This document shows, one piece after another, positions 20,601 to 28,997 of a DNA stretch of 64,000 nucleotides. The stretch lies in the NCBI GenBank assembly GCA_900538475.1, contig UPYT01000010.1, positions 38,387 to 102,386 on the forward strand, in the 5' to 3' direction. Every line of letters begins with the position of its first letter. Positions within the stretch are counted from its first letter, which is position 1. The DNA comes from an uncultured Clostridium sp. (GTDB taxonomy: Bacteria; Bacillota; Clostridia; Lachnospirales; Lachnospiraceae). Made by a program: the position numbers and the translations under genes. The notes under the pieces were generated by a model that did not search any database, had not been told where the DNA came from, and was given only the letters and a program-made list of their open reading frames with translations.

Positions 20601-22534
20601 ATACCATTGCTCTGATGCCATCCAAACCGGTTTTCATGGTTCATAATCTCAGAGTTCTGAATTCGCTCAGAGTACATGGAGACTGCAAACAGATAATCAT
20701 CCGTTCTGTGAATTGCTCGATCCATTAACGGATAGGATTTATGCACTGCAGGTACATGGCTCTCGATGGAAGAATCTCCCAGAATTTCCAGTGCCTTCTG
20801 CTTAATCGGAACATTCTCGGCGCCCTTCAGGCTTTCAACAAAGCCAGGATCCTCTTCCAGCCAGCATTTCAGCGCAGAAAGCGTCTGTGCCTTCGCCTCA
20901 TCACTGAGAGAATCTACCATCTGAAGGATGATTACCATAGCTTCCCGTCCGGCAGCCTTATTGCTTCCCTGAGGACGCGATACAGAACGGCCCTTCAGGC
21001 AGTCCAGCATCATACCCTTGTACATACCGTTTCCGAAGCCCTCTACAATATAGTACTCCAGATTCTTCTGAACCTCTTCTGAATATTTCCACGGAGTTCC
21101 TGCAATCAGAGCCGGAATTCTTACGCCGCCCTTCATAAATTCAATTCCGTAGGCGCCCAGATATGGAACACTGATGTGATCCAGATAGGAGCCGTCCGGA
21201 TAGAAGCCACTCTTGTAACCAGTTTCCGCTATCTTGGAGCTGTCTTCTACCTCCTGGATTACAAATGTCTGAGAAGACGCCTGAATTCCAAGGTAAACCA
21301 GCTCATTATCCGCTCTCAGCGCGCCCAATCCTACTGCTGTTGTGGAACAGTCAATAATATTAGCGCCCTGTGCTTTCCGGTAGCCTTTTCCATGGGTGCT
21401 TGCCGTGTTAATAGCACCTTCATAGAAGGGATCTGGCTGGAAGAAATACAGCGCTTCTGTATACTTCATAATCTGCTCTTCATTCAGCTCATCCCGGATA
21501 AGAATCAGCGCAGGAATCAGATCCTTCTGGATTCCAATTTCCCAGGTCCACCAGTTGTCTGTCTGGCTCTTGGGCACAAAGCATTTTCCGCACAGATAAT
21601 CCAGAATTTCTATCATATCCTTCAGCAGCGCCTCGTTCTTATATAATACGCCGCCCTCTGCTGCATATGCCTTGGTCATTGCCAGTAGCTTCTTTACAGA
21701 AGGACGGAATTCTACAGCATCATCTTCATAAGGAATGTTTGCATTTCCCTTTGCGCCCTCGTCTTCCTTCCACGGAATTCCCTCGCATACATCTCCCTCT
21801 TTGTATACATAAGCATCCCATGCGATCTGCGCTTCCTCATTCAAAGCTGCTAAGATTTCGGCTCCGCCATCCTCCTGCAAAAGATTTGTGCCAATCAGAG
21901 ACTCCTTCCAGTTTCTGCGGATTCTTGCATAATCCTCTGCCGTAACCTCTGGAAGCTCAGAAGGATCCACATGAAGAATCTTCACATCCCACTGTTTTGT
22001 ATTTCCATTATCATCAGACGCAACTACAACCATATCGCCCTTATGCTTAGCTGTAATCTGTGCATTTCCGTTTTCTGCTTTTTCTACAGCCAACAGATGA
22101 TCCGCTGTTGCATCTCCTGCCACACGGTCGCCATCCCGCTCGCCTTCTTTCAGTTCCCGCTTGATTTTGGAAAAACCTACATTGCGAAGATAGGTTCCGT
22201 CATACTTCCGGAATTTCGTACTCCATGTAACATTTTCTGAAAATCCTTCCGGCTTTGTGAGCTCTGCCGTCTCACCGATTACCAGTGTCACCTGGTCTTC
22301 TGTTGCCACCTTGGGGCCATTTTCTTTTGCCCCTGTGTTGTCCGGCTCCACACCATCATTCACGAGCACCAGTTCTGTTCCATAGGCTTCTGCTCCATTC
22401 CCCTGCAGCAGTTCGGCCTTATGATCCCATTCTCCTACTGGAGCTGCAGAAACTGTGAGTGCGTTTCCCACAGTCATGGCCGCAATCAGTGCCGTACTGA
22501 TTCCTCTGCGCATTTTCCGCTTAAAATACATCAT
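17633..22534 (-). CDS. secreted polysaccharide lyase family 8 (hyaluronate/chondroitin lyase)
   Basis: A 1633-residue secreted enzyme that should split hyaluronan or chondroitin by beta-elimination outside the cell. A signal peptide (about 1-31) is followed by an Ig-like region, then the alpha/alpha toroid with NWWTWEIG (about 328), the GANIIDCS asparagine, DHISVPYLGAYG with the catalytic His (about 452) and Tyr, and LKGRSVSR. The beta-supersandwich contains NTVNPLRLPGTT and GKKSWFMFDNEIVCLG. These match streptococcal hyaluronate lyase motifs. The C-terminal third holds ATPSNA-type motifs, a divergent InlB-like repeat and choline-binding-like wall repeats (last 130 residues). I start at ATG 22534 behind AAAAAGGAGAAG. 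Confidence 0.92.
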   Translation of the reverse strand: MMYFKRKMRRGISTALIAAMTVGNALTVSAAPVGEWDHKAELLQGNGAEAYGTELVLVNDGVEPDNTGAKENGPKVATEDQVTLVIGETAELTKPEGFSENVTWSTKFRKYDGTYLRNVGFSKIKRELKEGERDGDRVAGDATADHLLAVEKAENGNAQITAKHKGDMVVVASDDNGNTKQWDVKILHVDPSELPEVTAEDYARIRRNWKESLIGTNLLQEDGGAEILAALNEEAQIAWDAYVYKEGDVCEGIPWKEDEGAKGNANIPYEDDAVEFRPSVKKLLAMTKAYAAEGGVLYKNEALLKDMIEILDYLCGKCFVPKSQTDNWWTWEIGIQKDLIPALILIRDELNEEQIMKYTEALYFFQPDPFYEGAINTASTHGKGYRKAQGANIIDCSTTAVGLGALRADNELVYLGIQASSQTFVIQEVEDSSKIAETGYKSGFYPDGSYLDHISVPYLGAYGIEFMKGGVRIPALIAGTPWKYSEEVQKNLEYYIVEGFGNGMYKGMMLDCLKGRSVSRPQGSNKAAGREAMVIILQMVDSLSDEAKAQTLSALKCWLEEDPGFVESLKGAENVPIKQKALEILGDSSIESHVPAVHKSYPLMDRAIHRTDDYLFAVSMYSERIQNSEIMNHENRFGWHQSNGMTYLYDGDKQYTENFWNTVNPLRLPGTTVVPVNIGTGKPDSSGYAQGGDFLGTESWVGGSSIGNYGISGMAFTGKNRGIAGDASVTYAPKLKGKKSWFMFDNEIVCLGAGITNEGMDLPVETTIENKKLNKDGENRFVVDGETENLPVKEADIKELVDRSADVSGTVFDQVRWAHLEGNETSGTGYYFPMENTEIQARRGKTTGNWSDVGTFEGESTENYLELWIDHGKNPKNADYSYVLLPEKTAEETEAYAAAPQIAVLENSESVQAVYHQGLNMTGINFWNKNGGTVNDVTSSSAASVMLQESETGLLTVAVSDPTMKNKETIQITLRKPVASEERLDENVTCEQKADGSTVLTFQMEGTNGASSMAELQLGASIAPAAVQLEKGSSQEFEIRDYGLGIQQTEWSVQGTGVSLAEGTAVDENGVLLIDEEEKNTALVVTAETDTGVTFHAYVSLGSPASAELPQEIQELKITIRNALKAAEENGTDSEEAREAVKLAVEEIADTDNDKLIRYMIDDVLAVSELYQEAFAGTEYAVEEAEEISEDAVELSPAEAQGMALSILPSEAEGPSRAVLVIGEAEEEDRPTATPSNAEILDEEDADIVDEDEWILSEDEEATPSNADFVENRKATASNADTEEDAPAAKATDSNAEEPDKKPVVPEKLGGVKVDAEHCYSFGTQLFLEKEDGERNRLSMKAPIRLEVALPECIDPERKIVAAVFGENGKEYPLTWKLEDDHLVLMLSRTGTIVLANAEGEEPENPETELFHVVIDPDIPNGTVTANRLEGPEGTEIILKAVPDSRYRLNALYVNGKKVKTASDGTYRLILREDIEVTAEFRRKRSGGSGSSGSSSRGPAVSASGIWQNEGGRWRYRRADGSYETNSWSLIQNTWYCFDAEGYMRTGWYFETKDQHWYYLLPSGAMATGWQNIDGKWYFLNDITRGNTGWTRQESAWIVNQQQNPGMPQGALYQSGMTPDGYQVDSQGVWVQK
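17743..19102 (-). repeat. near-identical 3' block shared by the two PL8 genes (copy 1)
   Basis: This block matches 22915-24274 at a constant offset of 5172 bp. By eye it is identical throughout, and both strands give the same translations; similarity continues with scattered differences to about 17638 and 19220. It encodes the ATPSNA-motif, InlB-like and wall-binding regions. Confidence 0.9.
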
Positions 22535-22639
22535 ACTCTTCTCCTTTTTGGAATTATGCTGCATTTCTTTGAGTCCCCCCGGCTCATTCTATAGCACTTT
22601 ACAGCAACAGTACTAATTTACCATCACTGCCTGATTTAT

Positions 22640-22677
22640 GAAATTGATTATTTTATGGTTTTCCTCACCTTTTTTCA
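22640..22677 (-). promoter_or_regulatory. conserved upstream element of PL8 gene 1
   Basis: A 38-bp segment about 110-140 bp before the start codon closely matches 28845-28883, ahead of the second lyase; the shared core is AAATTGATTATTTT followed by CCTC and CCTTTTTTCA. The two flanks otherwise differ, so the element is either a regulatory site or a relic of the duplication. No confident -35/-10 pair was found near it. Confidence 0.45.
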
Positions 22678-22692
22678 TATCGGTAAATGTGA

Positions 22693-22734
22693 AAAAAGAG
22701 GGTATATAACACCTCGATGTCATATACCCTCTCT
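22693..22734 (-). terminator. rho-independent terminator after the second PL8 lyase
   Basis: On the minus strand GAGGGTATAT and ATATACCCTC form a 10-bp stem (about 14-nt loop) followed directly by TTTTTT. It lies about 70 bp past the stop of the second lyase and separates it from the first. Confidence 0.85.
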
Positions 22735-22804
22735 TTATCATGTTTTAATACTGCATTCTTATATCAATCGATATTCCCGAGAACTGATAATCCGTAAATC
22801 CTTC

Positions 22805-25800
22805 CTACTTCTGTGCCCAGACACCCTGGCTGTCTACCTGATAGCCGTCCGGTGTCATGCCAGACTGATACAGCGCTCCCTGAGGCATTCCTGGGTTCTG
22901 CTGCTGATTCACAGTCCATGCAGACTCCTGGCGGGTCCAGCCAGTATTTCCACGGGTAATGTCATTGAGGAAGTACCACTTGCCATCAATATTCTGCCAG
23001 CCTGTTGCCATAGCACCACTTGGAAGCAGATAATACCAGTGCTGATCCTTTGTCTCAAAATACCAGCCTGTTCTCATATAGCCCTCTGCATCAAAGCAAT
23101 ACCACGTATTCTGAATCAGACTCCAGCTGTTCGTCTCATAGCTGCCGTCTGCGCGGCGATATCTCCATCTGCCGCCCTCGTTCTGCCAGATTCCGGAAGC
23201 AGACACTGCCGGACCTCGTGATGAAGAGCCAGAGGAACCAGAACCGCCGGATCTCTTTCTTCTGAATTCAGCAGTTACCTCTATATCCTCACGCAAAATC
23301 AGGCGATAGGTTCCGTCAGAAGCAGTCTTTACCTTTTTGCCGTTTACATACAGTGCATTCAGTCTGTACCGGGAATCAGGAACTGCTTTCAGGATAATCT
23401 CCGTTCCTTCCGGTCCCTCCAGGCGGTTTGCAGTTACTGTACCGTTTGGAATATCCGGATCAATGACAACGTGGAACAGCTCTGTTTCCGGATTTTCCGG
23501 TTCTTCTCCCTCTGCATTTGCCAGAACAATAGTACCTGTCCGGCTCAGCATCAGAACAAGGTGATCATCCTCCAGCTTCCAGGTCAGAGGATATTCTTTT
23601 CCGTTTTCACCAAATACTGCTGCCACTATCTTTCTTTCCGGATCAATACACTCCGGAAGAGCTACCTCCAGGCGAATCGGAGCCTTCATAGACAGTCTGT
23701 TTCTCTCTCCGTCTTCCTTTTCCAGGAACAACTGCGTTCCAAAGCTATAGCAGTGCTCTGCATCTACTTTTACGCCGCCAAGCTTCTCCGGAACTACCGG
23801 TTTTTTATCCGGCTCTTCTGCATTGGAATCCGTTGCCTTTGCTGCCGGAGCATCTTCTTCTGTATCTGCATTTGACGCAGTGGCCTTGCGATTCTCCACG
23901 AAGTCTGCATTAGACGGTGTTGCTTCCTCGTCCTCAGACAGAATCCACTCATCCTCGTCTACAATGTCTGCATCCTCCTCATCGAGAATCTCTGCATTAG
24001 ACGGTGTTGCTGTCGGTCTGTCTTCTTCCTCAGCCTCGCCAATCACCAGAACTGCTCTGGAAGGACCTTCTGCCTCAGACGGCAGAATACTTAAAGCCAT
24101 ACCCTGAGCTTCTGCTGGACTCAGCTCTACGGCATCCTCAGATATCTCTTCTGCCTCCTCCACTGCATACTCCGTTCCTGCGAATGCCTCCTGATACAGC
24201 TCGGAAACAGCCAGAACATCATCAATCATGTAGCGAATCAGCTTATCATTGTCTGTATCCGCAATTTCTTCTACTGCAAGCTTCACAGCCTCTCTGGCCT
24301 CTTCAGAATCTGTTCCATTTTCTTCTGCTGCCTTCAGAGCATTCCTTATGGTGATTTTCAGATCCTGAATCTCCTGCGGAAGCTCTGCAGACGCCGGGCT
24401 GCCTAAGGATACATATGCCTGAAGCTCTGCTCCTGCATCTGTATCTGCAGTTACAACCAGGGCATTATTTGCCTCTTCCTCGTCAATCTGAAGCAGTCCA
24501 TTTTCATCTACTGTGGTACCCTCTGCCAGTTCCTGTTCTGTTCCAGATACAGACCAGGATGTTTCCTGGATTCCCATACCATAATCACGAACCTCAAACT
24601 GCTGGCTCTCACCATTTTCCAGACGAACAGCTGCCGGATAAACAGACGCCTGCAGCTGAAGCTCTGCCATGGAGGAGGCGCCGTTGGTTCCCTTCATCTG
24701 GAAGGTTAAAACTACACATCCATCTTCCTTCTGTTCACAGGATACATTTTCATCCAGCTTTTCTTCAGAAGCAATCGGCTTGCGAATAGTAATCTGGATG
24801 GTTCCCTGGTTTTTCATAGTCGGATCAGAAACTGCTACGGTCAGCAGGCCTGTCTCTGACTCCTGAAGCATCACAGATGCTGCGCTGCTGCTGGTTACAT
24901 CATTTACCGATCCGCCGTTTTTATTCCAGAAATTAATGCCTGTTATATTCAGACCCTTATGGTATACAGCCTGCGCATCTTTATTATTGGCTAAAACAGC
25001 AATCTCCGGCGCTGCCGCATAGGCTTCTGTTTCTCCTGCATCAGTTTCCGGCAGAAGAACATAGCTGTAGGATGCTCCAGTGGGATTTTCCCCATGGTCA
25101 AACCACATTTCCAGATAATTTTCCGTGCTTTCTCCATCAAAGGTTCCAATATCGCGCCAGCTTCCGGTTGTCTTTGCCCGACGTACCTGAATCTCTGTAT
25201 TTTCCTCCGGGAAATAATAACCGGTTCCTGCAGATTCCGTTCCCTCTACATGAGCCCAGCGAATGTCCTCACAGGCAACGCCTGATACATCCACGCTGCG
25301 GTCTGCCAGCTCCTTAACATTTGCCTCTTTTACAGGAAGATCCATTTCCTGTCCGTCAACCAGGAATCCATTGTTTCCATCCTGATCCAGCTTCCGGTTG
25401 TCAATGGTTGTTTCTACCGGAACGTTCATGTTCTTATTGTTAATATCCGCACCCAGACAGACAATCTCATCATCAAACATAAACCAGGACTTCTTGCCGT
25501 TTAACTCTGGAGCATAGGTTGTCGATGCATCTCCCTCTGCGCCTTTGATCTTTCCGCTGAATGCCATACCGCTGATACCGTAATTTCCGATGCTGCTTCC
25601 GCCTACCCAGCTTTCTGTAGACAGGAAGTCGCCCTTCTGAATAAATCCAGAGCTGTCCGGTGCGCCATTATCAATCTTCATAGCTGCAACCGTTGTTCCC
25701 GGAAGACGCAGCGGGTTCACGGTATTCCAGAAATTCTCTGTATACATGTCATCGCGATCATAGATATAGGTCATACCATCATTCTGATGCCATCCAAACC

Positions 25801-28711
25801 TATTTTCATCATTCATAATCTCCGTATTCTGTGTACGCTCGGAGAACATGGAAACTGCAAATAAATAATCATCCATTCTGTGGAAAGCTCGATCCATCAG
25901 AGGATAGGACTTATGTACCGGTGCCACATAGCCTTCGATTGAAGAGTCTTCCAGAATTTCTCTTGCCTTCTTCTTAATTGCCATATTCTCTGCGCCCTGA
26001 AGAGAATCAATAAAGCCCTCGTCCTCTTCCAGCCAGGATTTCAGCATAGGAAGAGTCGTTGCTCTTGCTTCTGCGCTAAGAGAATCTACCATCTGAAGAA
26101 TGCAGATCATAGCCTCCCGGCCAGCTGCCCGGTTGCTTCCTCCAGGTCTGGCTACAGAACGGCCCTTCAGGCAGTCTAACATCATTCCCCGGTATATTCC
26201 GTTTCCAAAGCCTTCTACAATATAATATTCCAGATTCTTCTGAACCTCTTCCGGATACTGCCACGGAGTTCCGCCAATCAGAGACGGGATCTTTACTCCG
26301 CCCTTCATGAATTCAACGCCATAGGAACCCAGATAAGCAAGACGTCCATGATCCATATAGGAGCCGTCTGGATAGAAGCCGCTCTTAAAGCCTTCCTCTG
26401 CCAGCTTCGTACTGTCCTCTACCTGCTGAATTACAAAGGTCTGAGAAGAGGCCATCATTCCCAGATAAACAAGCTCATTATCTTCTCTTAAAGCGCCCAA
26501 ACCAACTGCCGTTGTGGAACAGTCGATGATGTTGGCGCCCTGAGCTGCTCGATATCCCTTTACATGGGTGCTTGCTGTGTTGATTGCGCCCTCCCAGTAA
26601 GGATCCGGCTGGAAGAAATACAGCGCCTCTGTATATTTCATAATCTGTTCTTCCGACAGTTCGTCATAAATCAGAATCAGAGCCGGAATCAGATCCTTTG
26701 GCATTCCGATTTCCCAGGTCCACCAGTTATCGGTCTGGCTCTTGGGAACATAACAACGGGTACACATATAATCCAGAATATGAATAATATCTTTCAGCAT
26801 GTCCTGATTATGGTACAGCTTTCCGCCTTCTGACGCATAAGCCTTACACATAGACAGAACCTTCTGGAATGCAGGACGGAATTCCACTGCGTCGTCCTCG
26901 TAAGGAACATCCGGATTCTCTTTTCCTCCTCCAATGTCCCCTTTCCACGGAACATCCTCACAGGTTTCCTGTCCCTTATAGGCATAGGCATTCCAATACC
27001 CCTCTGCCTCTGCATTGATGATATCCAGGATCTCCTGTCCGCCATCCTCTTCTGTCAGATTTGTTCCAATCAGAGACTCCTTCCAGGCTGTACGGATCTT
27101 TGCATAGTCCTCCGGCCCTGCTTCTGGAAGATTTGCCGGATCCTCATGCAGAACCTTCACCTTCCACTGCTTGCTCTTGCCGCTTTCATCCGCTGCAACA
27201 ACAACCATCTCACCTTTATTCTTGGCATTCAGGATGGCTCCGTCCTGTACTCCGGTTACGGAAAGCAGATGATCCGCTGTCGCATCTCCAGCCTTACGAG
27301 TGCCATCCGTCTCTCCTTCCTTCAGCTCTCTTTTCTTCTTGGATGAGCCTACATTACGAAGATAGGTTCCATCATACTTCAGAAATTTTGTGCTCCAGGT
27401 AACATTTCCTATTAATTCCTCAGGTGTTTCCAGTTTCACCTCATCCCCTCTTACCAGAGTGATGGTCTCTCCTGTTACCACATCAATCTTCTTTAACTGA
27501 ACTTCTACAGAAACCGGACTGCTCATTTTTGCCGGATCCAGCTTCATTGTCACAGTTCCCCCATCTGTGGTAACCTCTGCTGCTCCTAAAGAGCCGAGTT
27601 CCTTTGCAGACTCTGCATCAAGAGCTGCTGACAGGGTAATCTGTGAAGATGCGCCTGACTCTGGCTTTGCCACAGTAATCAATGCCTTGCCAGCTGCGCC
27701 GTCCTTCTCAATCACTACAGATACCGCTTCATTTAAAGCAACCTCTGCCACTTTTCCTTTCAGATTCACCTCGCCGTCTGTCCACTTATTAACAGCCAGA
27801 GTCCCCTCAGATTCATTTTCAGCAGCCTGAATAGCTCCCGTATTCTCCAGAACTCTGTTTTCTGTTTCTGCCGGCGCATTATTGGCAAAATCACCCTGTT
27901 TTTTTCCAGCTCCCAGAGTGTACTGATAACCGCCGTTTACCGGCAGCGTCCACAGCTCAAACTGTTTTACCTCGCCGGTTCCCTCTGTTGGGAAACGATA
28001 AAACACCTTAGAGTTGGTAATAGTATCGCCAAATACATAGCTCCATTCCAGTGACTTTTGTGAATCCTCAATGCCGGAAGCTGTAAGCCAGTTTCTCGCA
28101 TGGCTTCCCTTAGTTGCAGTATCTACAATTTTTTTCCAGCTATATTTCTCATTGGTATCAACCGATGCCTTCAAAATATTCCGATAGCCGTTCGCCGGGT
28201 TCGTCAGTCCGGCATAGGTTGTTTTTTCTACTGTCACATTGTCTACAACATTAATAATCTTGTCTGTCGTATCTCCCGTATTGGCAATGTCTGCACCAAG
28301 GCAAAGAATCTCATTGTCAAAGAAAAACCATGACTTCACACCGGACAGTTCACCGCTCATCTGCATGCCTGCTGCTCCCCCGTCTGCATCCATGCTGTTT
28401 AGTACATTTGCGGCAGTCATATCTGCCTTTCGGGCGCTGTTATCTCCCTCAAGAAACATCGTCGTCCCCGGAATCATGGCCTTATCTGCCGTATTCCACT
28501 CCTTTTCTCCTCGAACCTTGTTTTTGAACACCATTTCTCCGTCAGAAAGATTCAGTTCCGCCTGATAACTTTCTGTTTCCACAGTGTTCTTCACGTTCGG
28601 CATGCCTTCTTCTGTCGGAGCCGCCGGTACTGTCAGGATATTTCCTGCCGTCATGGCTGCTACCAGCGCTGCGCTGATACCCCTGCGCATTTTCTGCTTC
28701 AAATACATCAT
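22805..28711 (-). CDS. secreted PL8 lyase with an extra N-terminal beta-module
   Basis: A 1968-residue paralogue of the neighbouring lyase. After the signal peptide (about 1-31) comes an extra segment (about 45-400) that resembles the PL8 beta-supersandwich (IPGTTMFLEGDN, GVKSWFFFDNEILCLGAD) without the toroid. A complete catalytic module then follows: NWWTWEIGMPKD, GANIIDCS, DHGRLAYLGSYG with His and Tyr, LKGRSVARPG, and NTVNPLRLPGTT with KKSWFMFDDEIVCLG. The C-terminal third is nearly identical to copy 1. The start at ATG 28711 follows AAAAGGAGAAG, the same site type as copy 1. Both lyases keep the catalytic residues; substrate preference may differ. Confidence 0.92.
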   Translation of the reverse strand: MMYLKQKMRRGISAALVAAMTAGNILTVPAAPTEEGMPNVKNTVETESYQAELNLSDGEMVFKNKVRGEKEWNTADKAMIPGTTMFLEGDNSARKADMTAANVLNSMDADGGAAGMQMSGELSGVKSWFFFDNEILCLGADIANTGDTTDKIINVVDNVTVEKTTYAGLTNPANGYRNILKASVDTNEKYSWKKIVDTATKGSHARNWLTASGIEDSQKSLEWSYVFGDTITNSKVFYRFPTEGTGEVKQFELWTLPVNGGYQYTLGAGKKQGDFANNAPAETENRVLENTGAIQAAENESEGTLAVNKWTDGEVNLKGKVAEVALNEAVSVVIEKDGAAGKALITVAKPESGASSQITLSAALDAESAKELGSLGAAEVTTDGGTVTMKLDPAKMSSPVSVEVQLKKIDVVTGETITLVRGDEVKLETPEELIGNVTWSTKFLKYDGTYLRNVGSSKKKRELKEGETDGTRKAGDATADHLLSVTGVQDGAILNAKNKGEMVVVAADESGKSKQWKVKVLHEDPANLPEAGPEDYAKIRTAWKESLIGTNLTEEDGGQEILDIINAEAEGYWNAYAYKGQETCEDVPWKGDIGGGKENPDVPYEDDAVEFRPAFQKVLSMCKAYASEGGKLYHNQDMLKDIIHILDYMCTRCYVPKSQTDNWWTWEIGMPKDLIPALILIYDELSEEQIMKYTEALYFFQPDPYWEGAINTASTHVKGYRAAQGANIIDCSTTAVGLGALREDNELVYLGMMASSQTFVIQQVEDSTKLAEEGFKSGFYPDGSYMDHGRLAYLGSYGVEFMKGGVKIPSLIGGTPWQYPEEVQKNLEYYIVEGFGNGIYRGMMLDCLKGRSVARPGGSNRAAGREAMICILQMVDSLSAEARATTLPMLKSWLEEDEGFIDSLQGAENMAIKKKAREILEDSSIEGYVAPVHKSYPLMDRAFHRMDDYLFAVSMFSERTQNTEIMNDENRFGWHQNDGMTYIYDRDDMYTENFWNTVNPLRLPGTTVAAMKIDNGAPDSSGFIQKGDFLSTESWVGGSSIGNYGISGMAFSGKIKGAEGDASTTYAPELNGKKSWFMFDDEIVCLGADINNKNMNVPVETTIDNRKLDQDGNNGFLVDGQEMDLPVKEANVKELADRSVDVSGVACEDIRWAHVEGTESAGTGYYFPEENTEIQVRRAKTTGSWRDIGTFDGESTENYLEMWFDHGENPTGASYSYVLLPETDAGETEAYAAAPEIAVLANNKDAQAVYHKGLNITGINFWNKNGGSVNDVTSSSAASVMLQESETGLLTVAVSDPTMKNQGTIQITIRKPIASEEKLDENVSCEQKEDGCVVLTFQMKGTNGASSMAELQLQASVYPAAVRLENGESQQFEVRDYGMGIQETSWSVSGTEQELAEGTTVDENGLLQIDEEEANNALVVTADTDAGAELQAYVSLGSPASAELPQEIQDLKITIRNALKAAEENGTDSEEAREAVKLAVEEIADTDNDKLIRYMIDDVLAVSELYQEAFAGTEYAVEEAEEISEDAVELSPAEAQGMALSILPSEAEGPSRAVLVIGEAEEEDRPTATPSNAEILDEEDADIVDEDEWILSEDEEATPSNADFVENRKATASNADTEEDAPAAKATDSNAEEPDKKPVVPEKLGGVKVDAEHCYSFGTQLFLEKEDGERNRLSMKAPIRLEVALPECIDPERKIVAAVFGENGKEYPLTWKLEDDHLVLMLSRTGTIVLANAEGEEPENPETELFHVVIDPDIPNGTVTANRLEGPEGTEIILKAVPDSRYRLNALYVNGKKVKTASDGTYRLILREDIEVTAEFRRKRSGGSGSSGSSSRGPAVSASGIWQNEGGRWRYRRADGSYETNSWSLIQNTWYCFDAEGYMRTGWYFETKDQHWYYLLPSGAMATGWQNIDGKWYFLNDITRGNTGWTRQESAWTVNQQQNPGMPQGALYQSGMTPDGYQVDSQGVWAQK
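22915..24274 (-). repeat. near-identical 3' block shared by the two PL8 genes (copy 2)
   Basis: Partner of 17743-19102. The block begins in the last wall-binding repeats and ends before the Ig-like domain. The catalytic halves of the two genes are clearly more diverged than this block, which points to recent homogenisation. Confidence 0.9.
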
Positions 28712-28844
28712 GCACCTTCTCCTTTTTGGATTTCCACTTGCTTTTTCTGAACTACTCCCTAGGTATACTCCCCCCTTACCCCCAGCTTTTGTCCCCAAAG
28801 CACCTTATTGTGACAATTATAGTTTATCAGTAATGCCGAGCTTA

Positions 28845-28883
28845 CAAAATTGATTATTTTCTGATTTACCTCGCCTTTTTTCA
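28845..28883 (-). promoter_or_regulatory. conserved upstream element of PL8 gene 2
   Basis: Counterpart of 22640-22677, here about 135-170 bp before the lyase start. Next to it lies a short inverted repeat (TCGCC, TTTTTTCA, GGCGA) that is lost in copy 1. A TATAAT-like sequence occurs at about 28817-28822 on the minus strand between the element and the gene, but without a good -35. Confidence 0.45.
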
Positions 28884-28997
28884 GGCGAATTTTTCCATTT
28901 CTAATCGTAATATATATTTATCCGATATTTTTGTATTATTTTCATTATTCCTTGCTATTCAAGCATTATATAATAGAAAAAGAATATTTCTCGCTGT

